From contig OY723281.1 in assembly GCA_963210315.1 (NCBI GenBank), positions 248,001-312,000 of the forward strand: a stretch of 64,000 bases of DNA, given 5' to 3'. Position 1 is the first letter of the stretch, and every line of letters starts with the position of its first letter. The notes beneath the pieces are model-generated. The model saw only the letters and a list, made by a program, of their open reading frames with translations, was not told the origin of the DNA and did no database searches. The DNA comes from Rhynchopus euleeides (Eukaryota > Euglenozoa > Diplonemea > Diplonemida > Diplonemidae). This document shows, one piece after another, positions 52,683-62,896 of the stretch. Position numbers and translations under genes: made by a program.

Positions 52683-52950
52683 TGTGTTTATATTTTTTGG
52701 GGGGGGGAAGGATCGAGTCGCCCGTTTTCCTCCCCCCCCCCCCCCCCCCTCCCCACGCACACACCCCCTCTGTGGCCTGCTGGGGGTGGGCTGCTGGGTG
52801 TGGTGGTCGGTGAAGCCCCGTGATGTGCGACAAGGTGTCAGGGAGGGGGGTAGTGAAATCGAATTTGAAGGGAGCACAAGAATGATCACCCTTCACTCGT
52901 TATGCAGGTTGTGTCTGAAATCCAGTGTTTTTTTTCCGGCCTGTGTTGTG
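52683..52950. repeat. Dispersed CACACCCCCTCTGTGGCC repeat, empty-site copy
   Basis: 52733-52896 (CCCCACGCACACACCCCCTC ... GTGGTGGTCGGTGAAGCCCC ... ATGATCACCCTTCACTCG) recurs at 53870-54120, where a 77-bp insert interrupts it. The right part (GGGAGCACAAGAATGATC) also recurs near 58575 and 62070. GTGTTGTG at 52943-52950 is the left target duplication of the next element. Confidence 0.65.
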
Positions 52951-53753
52951 CAGGGCATTAGTTTGACCTTCCCGACGGAGCCTGAAACCTGGTTACCCTG
53001 GTTATGACCCACCAAATTTTTTCGCTCGGGCGCTTCGCGCCCGAGTGCCTCCTGCGCCGTTGTGACCGCGGCGTGCTATTATCTGTCTCCCCACCCCCAG
53101 GTTATGTATAGTCTCTACTTCCCCCGGGTTTGTGAGAGGTGTCAGACACAGCACACAATTCGCGCTGGTGCCAGGAGGATAACCCATCTACACGCCGACA
53201 GGCTTCCTGGCACTCCGCGAGCGCCCGAAGCTTGAATTGAGGGCATGGCTGCGGCACGACGCCCAGAGCGTGTACAGGCACTTGGCAATTTTCTCGTGGA
53301 GTTGCGCCCCGGGTTTCCCACCACCGTGGTGTTGCACCAGTCAGTGGCGAAGGACACGACGCGGTTCCAGCAGCTTTCCCAGAGATTCTGTCTGCTCCAG
53401 CAGAATGCTGCAGATGTTGGCCGCATTCCGGCTGTTGCAGTCTTGCGGCACGTTACGGGTTGATCACACACGAATCCGGGTCGCATGCTGGCTCACCTTC
53501 GTCGTGGACTGGGTTTCGTCAGTGAGGGACAGCGTAGAAGGGGGCTGTACAATCTTGGCCTGCATCTGCCGCCGAATGACAGATGCGGGTCGTGTCGTAC
53601 TATGGCTTGGTGGGGCGAGCGCAGCAGGTTTCTTGGTAAGGAAAAACCCCGGTTCCGAGCCAGAATTTTGACTTTTTTTTATTTTTTAAAATAACCAGGT
53701 TTCTCCAAATCCTGGTTATCATAACCGGATAACCAGCCCAAACTAATGCCCTG
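52951..53753. mobile_element. hAT-like non-autonomous DNA transposon (803 bp)
   Basis: Perfect 15-bp terminal inverted repeats CAGGGCATTAGTTTG (52951-52965) and CAAACTAATGCCCTG (53739-53753). They are flanked by the 8-bp direct repeat GTGTTGTG (52943-52950 and 53754-53761). CAGGG termini with 8-bp duplications are typical of hAT. Subterminal ACCAGG/CCTGGTTA words repeat at both ends, as in transposase-binding regions. No transposase frame inside. Confidence 0.8.
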
Positions 53754-53761
53754 GTGTTGTG

Positions 53762-54353
53762 TTGTCGTACTGTGTGGGCAATTGGGCTGTGATGGTATGC
53801 AAAAACGTTCTTTGGTTCTCATGATCAAACGTCAAGGCACTCATCTGTGGAAGTTGCGTAACCTTTCCTCCCCCCCCCTCCCCACGCACACACCCCCTCT
53901 GTGGCCTGCTGGGGGTGGGCTGCTGGGTGTGGTGGTCGGTATAGCGTATCAGTTCTCGTGCGTCGTCTTTCGTAGACGTTCTGTACGATGCGGATCCGCT
54001 AATCCAACATAGCAAACGGTGGTCGGTGAAGCCCCGTGATGTGCGACAAGGTGTCAGGGAGGGGGGGGGGGTAGTGAAATCGAAATTGAAGGGATCACAA
54101 GAATGATCACCCTTCACTCGTGTCAGGGAGGGGGGGGGAGTAGCGTGGGTGTTGTTTGCTGTTGCAAATGGGGGGGGGGGGTAAAGAGTAGAATGTAGAA
54201 TTGATTGGGGGGTGAAGGGGGGGGAGAGTGGGTGGGTGGGTGTGAGAGAGCCCCTTTTGCTCGGAAGTTTTCAGAAATAGCGAGCTGCACCCCCACACAA
54301 CGAGGCGGCAAACTGGCTCAGTTTGGCACAGAGCAGAAGACCCCCCCCCCCCC
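53762..54353. repeat. Dispersed repeat with nested insert, then G-rich DNA
   Basis: 53870-54120 is the second copy of the 52733-52896 repeat, interrupted by the 77-bp retroposon. 54121-54353 is G-rich low-complexity DNA with several G8-G10 runs, ending in a C13 run. Confidence 0.6.
53941..54017 (+). mobile_element. 77-bp 5'-truncated retroposon
   Basis: Flanked by GGTGGTCGGT at 53931-53940 and 54018-54027. The uninterrupted site exists at 52802-52811 in the sister repeat. Sequence matches the last 77 bp of the 413-bp insert (about 50127-50203), ending CCAACATAGCAAAC. Confidence 0.8.
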
Positions 54354-54777
54354 TAGGGCTATGATGGGAAGGAAACGCGTTTCCATCGAAAAATCAAAAA
54401 TAAGGAAACGGAAACGGATACGGAAACGGAAACGTTTCCTTATTTTGAGGAAACGCCCTCTTTGCACTGGGGAAGCAGGGGAAACAACACACGTTTACCA
54501 CAGTCGCTTGGACTTCCCCTGGTCTGACAGGATCTCCGGACCGGTCCACACTGAAGCCGCGCTTCTTCGAAGTCTTGGGGGCGGGTTTGGGTGGCCTGTT
54601 CCTTCGGTGTGGTGGCCCTTTGTTCGTGCTGGTGTGTGTTGATAACTTTTCCAGTGCAAAATACACAGGCGTTTCCTTCGGAAGGAAACGCGTTTCCTTC
54701 CCGAAATCGAAAATATGGAAACGGAAACGGGAACGGAAACGGAAACGTTTCCACGTTTCCTTCCCATCATAGCCCTA
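54354..54777. mobile_element. 424-bp foldback element with GGAAACG repeats
   Basis: Perfect 24-bp inverted ends, starting TAGGGCTATGATGGGAAGG (54354-54377 and 54754-54777). Next to each end are runs of GGAAACG/CGTTTCC heptamers (54370-54450 and 54670-54755). The left flank is a C run. No coding content. Confidence 0.7.
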
Positions 54778-55933
54778 GGGGGGGGTCACTGCTAAGGAAA
54801 AGTGGTAGACAAACAGCAATTTTTCCGACACCCCCATTCCGACCCCCGGAGAGCCTATTTTTGGGTAGCTGTTGGCCGATATGTGGTAGAAAACAGGTTT
54901 TAGGCCCATTTCGGTGATTTTTGACACCCGGGAAGGCATTTTTCGTCCATTTTTTATTTTCCTACCAGAACTTGTACCTCGGGGTAGTAGCGTGGCTTCG
55001 TCATTTTTTGACTACAACCACTGGGAAGAGGCATTGTATCAAGTTCCGCATACATATCGTCCAGGAGGTTCTCCTGGAGCTCAAGTATGGTGAATTCATC
55101 CTGGTGGAGCCCGCTCTCCTCGGCGCGATCCATCAATTCAGCACCCCGTTTCCTTCCCAGGAAGCTGCGGATCTCGCCCTGTTTGTGGGCCAAGTATCTC
55201 CCGGAACGCTTCCTGGGCAGTTGTCTGGGGACGCGGTCGCTTCGCAAATGCGCGCACATCCTCTGCCGAGGGTACAGGGGGATTTCCCCACCTCAATATT
55301 CACTATTCCGCTTGCGGTGACCTGTGCGAGTGCAGTCACCGTTGAGGCTGTACACTGAAAGCGGCTGATCAGCTGTACTGTCATTGACGAGAGGAGACCC
55401 TCCAGCCAGTCGTGCACCACACCTGTTTGAATTCGATCCACACCGACCTCGGCTCACGTCAGCACTAGGGTGCGAGCGCTGCAGTGGAGTATATGTTCGT
55501 ACAGGGGCAATCGTGCCACCTGTGCTGCACCTTCACCACGGTGTGCTTCCGGTACGACAACCGGTAGGTACCTTCTTGTGCGATATCTGCGACCTGCAGC
55601 ACCGCTATCTCACAGCAGGGCTTGCACCGCTGTTCCGATAGACTCCACAGGAACCTCTCGGCAGCTTTGAAGGGTGGAACAGAGCTTTTCTTGGCCCATT
55701 GCATGTTGATCACGATGAGACCTTGCCCACCGGGGGTGGGCTCGGTACAAGTTGTGGTATGGAAAATTAGGATGGGGTCTGAGAGGGTAACAAGGCCACA
55801 GATCATGTTGTAGTGGGGGTATTTCCGGGTTCCGACACATTCTGGACCGGTTTTTCATATTTTTTTGGCCCAAAAATGACCTCCGAGGGAAAGTGGAATT
55901 TTGGGGTTTGTCCCCCCCAGTGACCCCCCCCTA
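54776..55933. mobile_element. DNA transposon with TAGGGGGGGGTCACTG ends (1.16 kb)
   Basis: Perfect 16-bp inverted repeats at 54776-54791 and 55918-55933. The termini resemble those of the element at 60849-61999 (TAGGGGGGGTCAAATG). CCC flanks both ends and would fit a 3-bp duplication, though C-runs make this weak. It contains minus-strand coding remnants. Confidence 0.65.
54954..55806 (-). pseudogene. Decayed ORF in TIR element, possible SWIM-type transposase
   Basis: Three minus-strand frames look coding in succession. 55806-55465 (INMQWAKKSSVPPFKAAERF ... TYRLSYRKHTVVKVQHRWHDCPC), then 55441-55310, then 55259-54954 (GEIRSFLGRKRGAELMDRAEE ... stop). A beta-hairpin followed by CPC recalls a CxC...CxH SWIM finger at the end of MULE-type transposases. 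The second half of that finger is not clear. Either frameshifts or introns separate the parts. Confidence 0.3.
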
Positions 55934-56910
55934 CCCCCCCCCCCCCCCCCCCCAATTGACTGTTTCTGCTCTTCCACGCCATCCGGTGTCAACACTCCAG
56001 GGGCAAGGTGTCAGGGGCTGTGTGCTGGGCTGGTGGTGGCGTGGCAATGGCACGATGCGACGGGTCAGGTCCCCCCCAACCCCCCCCCCCCCCCGACTCC
56101 CCGTTCTCTTCATCAGTCCTTCTTTTCAAGCCTTTCGTTCGGCGTGTTTTGCGTGAACTTCCCCGTCACGTGCAGCAGGCCTGGGCGGGGAACGAGCCCT
56201 TTTTCCAGGTTTTTTGGGTCGGGGAACCAGGTTTTTTCTAAGAATTTTTACAAGGGATTTTTTGCTCGCCCCCCCACAGTTTCCAGGCGCGTGCCCGTCA
56301 GGCGGGACTTTTTCTCTGATTTCTCTCCGCGTCATCATTGACAGCTCTCGAGTGATGCCCAGAGATGCTTGCGGCAGAGAGTGCCCCTCATGCGCGTTAC
56401 AGCTGAAAATGAATGAGGATCATCTGGCACTCGTTCTCATCGGGGGTTGTGCTCCGCAGGGACTCAATACACCTTGGCACTCTCGCAGGGCTGGACATGC
56501 CAGCAGCTGGAGGACAGTTACAAAGCTGCCACTCCCCGACGCCACCCACCTGCTGGCCCCTTCAGGTCTGAAAGCCCAAAAGCTCCCGGGGATTTTTGCA
56601 GTGGTGCGCACCATATTCAGCGCAGTAGGGTGATCTCTCCGATTTTCCAAAACTGCTGGTTTACTGGTTTGGGGAACGGTCGTCGGCAGACCGTTGAAAT
56701 GCCCGTGTTAGCAAGGCACACTCACGTTTCAGGTAGCGTGTCGCGTGTCACGCATGTCGCGAACGCGGCAAGTGTACCTCCCAGGTGGGGAAGCCCGACC
56801 TCCTGTCCGATGTCAGTCAGGCTTCGAAGAAGCGCTTCATGGATGCGGCGCTGACCTCCTACGCTGCACTGTACCCGGGGAAGTGAGATAGATGGACGGG
56901 CACACGCTAC
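55934..56910. other. C-run tract and unassigned sequence
   Basis: Long C runs (55934-55955 and 56080-56095). At 56766-56886 a plus frame (ERGKCTSQVGKPDLL ... ALYPGK, stop TGA) looks coding and could be a last exon, but nothing upstream can be joined to it with confidence. Confidence 0.35.
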
Positions 56911-56967
56911 ATGGGGGGTCTGGGGGGCGGAGCCCCCCAGCCGCCGGAGGCCACGGTAGTGAACGTC
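56911..56967. repeat. Palindrome-cored repeat GGGGGGCGGAGCCCCCC
   Basis: Core GCTGGGGGGCTCCGCCCCCC on the minus strand, flanked by CCTCCGGCGGC and CACTACCGTGG. An inverted copy lies at 63604-63656. Confidence 0.65.
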
Positions 56968-57932
56968 TGGCTCTCCAGTTGGCCAGCAAGGCGAACGGTA
57001 CGTGGGACAGACTTCCCTTCCATCCTTGTGCGCGCCCTGTCGACTGGGGAAAACTTAGAAAAGGTTTTTTCCTCTGCGAAACAACCTTAGAAAAAAATCC
57101 CCTAACAAAATTCTTAGAAAAAAACTTTTCTTGGACGCCACGCAACTTTTTTTCACGCACGCCCGGTTACGGTAATCACTTTTTTCTCACGCTTTTTACT
57201 TTTTTCTCACGCTTTTTTCTTTTTTCTCACGCTTTTTTCTTTTTTCTCACGCTTTTTTTCTTTTTTTTCACGCTTTTTTTGGCGTGAAAAAAAAGTCCGT
57301 ACAGTGATTTTCTGGAAGGGAACTGCGGCTGATTTTGTGAATGCACAAATCAGGCCTGAGCGGGTCTGCAGGTCACCAGGTCGGCTGCGGGGTGGGTTGG
57401 TGCGGTGGGTTCATCGGCCACGCTACCCAGCTCCCCCCGACCTCTGCCCAGAGCCAGAAGCGCAGCACCCCGCGGCGTGAGAAGTACGATCACCGCAAGC
57501 AGATAGACCTTTTAGAAGTGTATGCTGCATACCGTGTCGCACAGCAGGTAATGGTTCTTCACGGTGAACCACAGGTCAACCAGCAGAACCAGGGATCCCC
57601 AGGAAGACGAAGCTGTCGAGGGCAAATCAGAACGAGATGAGGTGTGACTCGCCGTTCTTGAGGGCGGAATACCCCAGACTTGGCGCTCTGGACGACATCC
57701 CCTGTGGAGTCGATCTCAGTCAGGAGGTGGTACAGCCTGGAACCTCTGTATATTGGTGTTCTCAGACATACTCACGTGAGCAACCTCAAAAATGGGGCCC
57801 AGTTTTTCGTTTTCACGGTAATAAAGCGATTTTACGGTTTTTTCTCACGGCGTGAAGAGAAAAAACGACCAAAAGGCGGTTTTGGCGTTCAAAAGTTGCG
57901 TATTGTGCAAGAAAAACATGTCATCACCTTGA
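56968..57932. other. No recognisable gene; short tandem repeat
   Basis: 57178-57281 has five 20-bp units of TTTTTTCTCACGCTTTTTTC type. AATTCTTAGAAAAAA words occur near 57110 and 58070, and inverted near 56235. A plus frame at 57341-57640 (basic, Gln-rich) is not assignable. Confidence 0.45.
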
Positions 57933-58032
57933 AAAGTACGGTAAAATCGACTCGGTTGGGGTTCGACGGCCACTCGGGGCCTTCGGCCCCTCGTGGCCGT
58001 CTCACCCCACCTCGTCGATTTTACCGTACTTT
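57933..58032. repeat. 100-bp foldback hairpin
   Basis: The outer 19-bp arms AAAGTACGGTAAAATCGAC and their perfect reverse complement enclose a second stem, GACGGCCACTCGGGGCC with loop TTC. It is a MITE-like or structured element. Confidence 0.7.
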
Positions 58033-58889
58033 GTTTTCACGGTAATAAATAGTTATTTTTCCCCTTACAAAAATTCTTAGAAAAAAAGTTCAGAATCCTG
58101 AAAGTGGGGAACAAGCCCCCCAGTTAGGAACAGCCCTGACGTGCAGGGAGCTTATTTTCCTCCTGGCCAAAAGCTCTGCGTGTTTCCGTGGGGGTCACTC
58201 ACAACGGAAAACGCAAATTCTGGTGCCCCTGAATAAGGATGATTCAGGATTTTACGCAGCTTTACGGAGCGGAGATATGATACGTATTGTAACGCGAGGC
58301 CTGGGGGTTTTTATTCCGGGTTTGGCGCGCAAACAGCGCCTTATCTGTTTTTTTTCCCGGATATGTTTCCTCTTCAGAGCCCCCGTTCACAGCTTTACGG
58401 CAGTTCCCTACGGAGCTTCTGGAAGATTTTTCTTCAGGGGCACCAAGTTTCCTGTTTCCCATCGTTGCTAACACCCACCCACCCACCCACCCCCCCCCCC
58501 CACACCACACCCTACATCCCACTCCCGGGTGGGGGTGGTGGAGGGGGTAGTGAAGCAGAAGTGGAAGTAGAAGGGAGCACAAGGCTGATCTCCCTTCACT
58601 CGCGGGTGGGGGGGGGGGGGGATGCACAAGGTAGAATGAAGATTCTCCCTGGGAAGGGGGGGGGGGCAAAAGATCAAGGGGTGGGTGGTGGGGGTGGGCG
58701 GGGATAGGGGGTGGAGGCGACCAACAGAGAGTGGGGGGAGGGGGAGAAGGACCAGAAAGTCATTTCGTTGATCGCGAGAACACAGCATCACCCCGCCCCG
58801 CCCCGCCCACACACGCACACACACCACGCGCACGCCTGTTGTGTGCCGCCTGATCTGCATTTTGAACGCTGGTTGTTATTCTATTCTCT
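58033..58889. other. No recognisable gene; G/C-run repeat
   Basis: 58548-58606 carries the GTGGAAGTAGAAGGGAGCAC ... CTCCCTTCACTCG repeat also seen near 52870, 54095 and 62070. Many C and G runs. TCT at 58887-58889 is the left duplication of MITE copy 3. Confidence 0.45.
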
Positions 58890-58997
58890 GGGGGCCTTCG
58901 CTGGTCGACAAACTTCCACAAACTTCGTCAGTTTTCAGCCAATTCAACAGGAAATGCACCAAAATGCACTGACGATCCCCCCGTAGCGAAGACCCCC
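58890..58997. mobile_element. MITE, GGGGGTCTTCGCT family, copy 3
   Basis: Ends GGGGGCCTTCGCT and AGCGAAGACCCCC; target duplication TCT (58887-58889 and 58998-59000). Confidence 0.8.
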
Positions 58998-59170
58998 TCT
59001 TTCTTGCAACACAAAAAAAACTACCGAGATTCTGTTTGTGCGCCTCAAGAAACCAACCCCACCCCCACCCCCCTCCCCCTTCACACACACCCACACAGGG
59101 TGGGCTAGGATCCGTGCAGGGTTAACCCACCGAAAAAGTGATCAAAACAAACAAACACACACACACATCC

Positions 59171-59653
59171 TCAGAGGTTAGAGCTGAGACGCGTGTCCAC
59201 CTTCTCCTGCAGCTGCTGCAGCCGCACGACAAGCTGCTTCCGGACGGCCCGGTTTTCCGGGTCGCTCTGGGGGATCGACAGCTGGTCGAGCTTCTCCAAG
59301 ACACGCTGGCAGCCCTCTCCGATCGCACCGATCGCCGTCCGTGTCGTCGCGGCGTCGAACCCTGCGAGAAGCTGTGCGTATGTCTGCTCGTGCTCCTTGC
59401 ATGCCACTGCAGTGTCCTCACCCTTCACAACAGCCTCACCAGAAATGAGCAGCTTGGCACCTGTGACCAGCCCCAGCGCTTCAATCAGGAGGTCGGGGTC
59501 CAACGACTTGCCTTTGTAGATCACACGCTGCTGCGATACCGGCACCGAGAAGGCTTCCCAGGCAGCTTCCATAATGCGGACAACTGGTTCCTTCGTCTCG
59601 ACTTCGACCCCCTTCCGCCGCTTTGCGTGGTGCAGCACCACACTGATCTTCAT
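59171..59653 (-). CDS. Ubiquitin-like/BAG-domain co-chaperone
   Basis: 160 codons from the ATG at 59653 (MKISVVLHHAKRRKG); an in-frame ATG 15 codons upstream adds only a Ser/Thr/Pro tail. Residues 1-72 are ubiquitin-like (KISVVL, then QQRVIYKGKSLDPDLLIEALG and GAKLLI). Residues about 93-157 fit a BAG domain: a helical bundle with CQRVLEKLDQLSIPQSDPENRAVRKQLV and LQQLQEKVDTRL, where the D-x-L, N-x-x-x-R-K-x-L pattern is the Hsp70-binding helix. The architecture is that of BAG1: nucleotide exchange for Hsp70 coupled to the proteasome, in cytosol or nucleus. No intron. The upstream region at 59654-59720 is G-rich. Confidence 0.85.
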   Translation of the reverse strand: MKISVVLHHAKRRKGVEVETKEPVVRIMEAAWEAFSVPVSQQRVIYKGKSLDPDLLIEALGLVTGAKLLISGEAVVKGEDTAVACKEHEQTYAQLLAGFDAATTRTAIGAIGEGCQRVLEKLDQLSIPQSDPENRAVRKQLVVRLQQLQEKVDTRLSSNL

Positions 59654-60124
59654 TGTGTCGGGTAGGGTGGGGGTGGAGGTGGAGGGACTCGTGGGCACAC
59701 ACCACGTGCGGTCCTGTTATGTGGGGGGGGGGGTGCTGCTGTGCTGTGAGATGAAAATGCATGGGCTGCACGCTGGGTATTGGCGAGGCGGCCTCAACCC
59801 CGTCGAGGCGAGGGGCGCCAAAACTCGGCACCCGGCAGTGCCGAGTTGGGTCGGTGGAGAGAGGGGGGTGGGGTGGGGGGAGGTGTTGGTTGTGGCGAGA
59901 GCGATGGCAGAGGCAAGTCACCCCCAGCACCTTCTCGCAAATGCTAGGAGTGTTCTGCGAGGCGCGGGGGGGGCCTTTTTCCTCTCCCCTTTCTGCGTTG
60001 GCTACGTCGGATTAGCAGACCCGCATCGCGCAGGAAGTCCACGAGAGACTAACGCACGAAAACTGATACGCTATCCTTCTCGGTTCTCAGCTTTCTCACT
60101 TCTCTGCGTTGGCTATTGTTGGAT
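59654..60124. other. BAG gene upstream region, retroposon fragment
   Basis: 60006-60080 is an inverted, diverged copy of the 77-bp retroposon tail (GGATTAGCAGACCCGCATCG ... CTGATACGCTATCC). No other gene. Confidence 0.5.
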
Positions 60125-60226
60125 TCGCTACGGGGTGGCCGTCAGTGCATTTTTAGTGGATTTCCTGTTGAATTGGCTGAAAACTGATGAAGATTTGACG
60201 AAGGATAACGACCAGCGAAAGACCCC
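60125..60226. mobile_element. MITE copy 4, left end missing
   Basis: Starts inside the left terminus (TCGCTACGGGGTGGCCGTCA) and ends GACCAGCGAAAGACCCCC. It runs into a C tract and then into another inverted copy of the 77-bp retroposon tail (60234-60310). Confidence 0.65.
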
Positions 60227-60233
60227 CCCCCCC

Positions 60234-60310
60234 CCTATGTTGGATTCGCGGACACGCATCGTACAGAAGCCCACGAAAAGACTAACGCACGAGACCTGAC
60301 ACGCTATCCT
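60234..60310 (-). mobile_element. 77-bp retroposon tail, inverted copy
   Basis: CTATGTTGGATTCGCGGACAC ... CTGACACGCTATCC is the reverse complement of the 53941-54017 family with about 15% differences. Confidence 0.6.
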
Positions 60311-60593
60311 ATTTCTGCACTTCTGTGCGGAGGCACCTCTCCTCTCCCCCCCTCCCACACACACAACGGGCTCATTCGGTCAAAAGTGTAGGAGTACATA
60401 GGAGTAGGGTAGAGTACCCCACTCCACTCCACTCCCCTCCCCCCACCTGTGGGCACAGATCCGCGCAGGTTACCCTCTAATAACGTGATCACAACCCACA
60501 GACACACACACACGTACATCCTGTTAGTTTAGTGTAGGTCGCACCGAGCGAGCTCTGGCGCTGCCTCCACACACACAGAAGTATATCCTGTTC
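60311..60593. other. No gene; left copy of a 45-bp duplication
   Basis: 60525-60571 (TAGTTTAGTGTAGGTCGCAC ... GCTGCCTCCAC) recurs at 60712-60756, on the other side of MITE copy 5. Confidence 0.5.
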
Positions 60594-60702
60594 GGGGGTC
60601 TTTCGCTACGGGGTGGTCGTCAGTGCATTTTGCATTTCCTGTCGAATTGGCTGAAAAATGACGGAGATTTGACGAAGGATAACGACCTGTGCGAAGACCC
60701 CC
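60594..60702. mobile_element. MITE copy 5
   Basis: Ends GGGGGTCTTTCGCTACGG and GCGAAGACCCCC. Unlike the others it has no matching 3-bp flanks. Confidence 0.7.
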
Positions 60703-60848
60703 CACCCTTAGTTTAGTGCAGGTCGCACCGAGCGAGCTCTGGTGCTGCCTCCACGCTAACCTTGTCTTGAGTAGAGTCGCCACCGAGCGAGCCTTGGTGC
60801 CACTCCCTCCACACGAGCTAGCGGGGGCATCGCACTGGGGGGGGGGGG

Positions 60849-61999
60849 TAGGGGGGGTCAAATGGGGGTGACAAACACGATTTTTCAAAAAACCGGCGCA
60901 GAGGCCCCAAAGCCCCCGTAAACCCTCCAAACCCCCCCAGATCGGTCCGGAAACCCATCGAACCCCACTTTTCCACCATTCCGGGCACCTCAGGTGCCCG
61001 AATTGGGGTACCTAAATTTTGTGCCACCGTTTGGTACCGTACAGTGCCACTGTGTGGGAGGTTGGAAAAGAAAATGCCCCAACACACCACATCTGAGGGT
61101 TGCAATGCATGTTGCTTGCCAACCACGTCATCCGGTGGGTGTCAGGCGCTATGTAGGTGGCATTAGCCAGGTCTTCGATGTGTTCTGGCTTGTATATATA
61201 CCTCCCTGCCTGCGGCACAGGCACTGCCTTTGTCCCCCACACCAGCCACAGAGAGCGTATTGTACTCGGTCCACGGTTGCTGATTCATTGTGATGCGTTG
61301 TATCCTCGAGTGAACGTCACACACTAGTGGCACCACCACCCGCCATCCGAGAGCTGTATTGACTTTGCGCGCTTCCGTTGTATTCACCTCGCCACGCATA
61401 TTGCACCGTTCAGTACCAGTGCTCTTGGGCCAGGCAAAGTAGACCGCAGCAACTACCAATTCTGGCACAATGGGTACCACGACAGCGCACTTCATGTGTT
61501 CCCGGAATGTACAGCTCGTGTTGCAACAGTCGTTGTCAACACATCCCGGTTGTGGAGCACTGCTGCACAGGAATCACACGACCATCTGGACTGTTCCGTA
61601 CCTACAGGCAGCCTCCCGGTGCATGGTGGCAGGGAGGTATATATACAAGCCAGAACACATCGAAGACCTGGCTAATGCCACCTACATAGCGCCTGACACC
61701 CACCGGATGACGTGGTTGGCAAGCAACATGCATTGCAACCCTCAGATGTGGTGTGTTGGGGCATTTTCTTTTCCAACCTCCCACACAGTGGCACTGTACG
61801 GTACCAAACGGTGGCACAAAATTTAGGTACCCCAATTCGGGCACCTGAGGTGCCCGGAATGGTGGAAAAGTGGGGTTCGATGGGTTTCCGGACCGATCTG
61901 GGGGGGTTTGGAGGGTTTACGGGGGCTTTGGGGCCTCTGCGCCGGTTTTTTGAAAAATCGTGTTTGTCCACGTAAAAGGGTGGCATTTGACCCCCCCTA
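60849..61999. mobile_element. Long-TIR element (arms about 365 bp) with TAGGGGGGGTCA ends
   Basis: 60849-61210 and 61628-61999 are near-perfect reverse complements. Ends are TAGGGGGGGTCAAATG and its complement, inserted in a G run (G12 on the left, G11 on the right). The 417-bp centre (61211-61627) has a minus frame (61163-61495) and a plus frame (61470-61826, reading IYKPEHIEDLANATYIAP and stopping inside the right arm). Both look coding, but neither is assignable. Confidence 0.8.
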
Positions 62000-62466
62000 G
62001 GGGGGGGGGGTATGACTGTCGAGAGTGAATGGAAAAGCAAGGGGGGTGGGGTATTGAAGTAGAAGTAGAAGGGAGCACAAGAATGATCTCCCTTCACTCG
62101 CGGGTGGGGGGGGGGGGGGGGGACGGCAGGGGGTGAGAGGGATAGGCCCGTGGCTTTGACATGTAACGAAGGGCTCCAACAGGCGCGACAGGTTCTGCCC
62201 AATCCGGCTTTATTGTGAGATGTCAGCTGCCTCCTAGCTCAATCGCACTGTTGCACAGCCACACAGGCAGGTAACCAAGAAACGTGGGGCGCCTCGGCAC
62301 AGCACCCAAAGGAAGGGTGGGGAGTGGGGGATTTTTGTGGATGTTGCCCTGTGAATACATCAAGTGTCCCGCTTGTGGAGCAAACCCTTCGCGTCACACA
62401 GGGGTGGGTGGTAGGGGTTGTGAGGGGGAGGAGGAGGAGTGGTGGGGAGATATAAAATGGAACAAT
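62000..62466. other. No gene; dispersed repeat
   Basis: 62045-62103 is another copy of the GAAGTAGAAGGGAGCACAAG ... CTCCCTTCACTCG repeat between G runs. The rest shows no motif. Confidence 0.5.
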
Positions 62467-62575
62467 GGGGGCCCTCGCTACCAAGTGTGACTGAGTGAGA
62501 AAAAGTGAGAAGTCAGCCATGTTTGGCTGAAAACTGACGACTCGTGACGCACAGTGACTCGTAGCGAGGACCCCC
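62467..62575. mobile_element. MITE copy 6 (diverged)
   Basis: Ends GGGGGCCCTCGCTAC and GTAGCGAGGACCCCC; target duplication AAT (62464-62466 and 62576-62578). Its centre shares only the GGCTGAAAACTGACGA word with the other copies. Confidence 0.75.
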
Positions 62576-62611
62576 AATACTTTTGGGCACATATTTGTGT
62601 CATCCAACACT

Positions 62612-62721
62612 GGGGGTCTTCGCTACGGGGTGGTCGTCAGTGCATTTTTTGGTGCATTCCCTGTTGAATCAGCTGAAAACTGACGAAGATAGACGAAGAA
62701 TAACGACCAGCGAAGACCCCC
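62612..62721. mobile_element. MITE copy 7
   Basis: Ends GGGGGTCTTCGCTACGGGG and AGCGAAGACCCCC; target duplication ACT (62609-62611 and 62722-62724). Confidence 0.85.
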
Positions 62722-62896
62722 ACTGGGGGGGGATTTGATCGTCGAGAGTGAATGAAAAAGCAAGTCTCCCAGCACCCTCTTGCAATGTTAGTCCTGGAGG
62801 AGGGGGGAGGAGGGGTGAGGGAGGCTGTGGTGACGACGCACACACCTCAACCTGTGAATGAGGTGAGATGTGGCTCTGCCAGGCCGTTCGCTCGGG

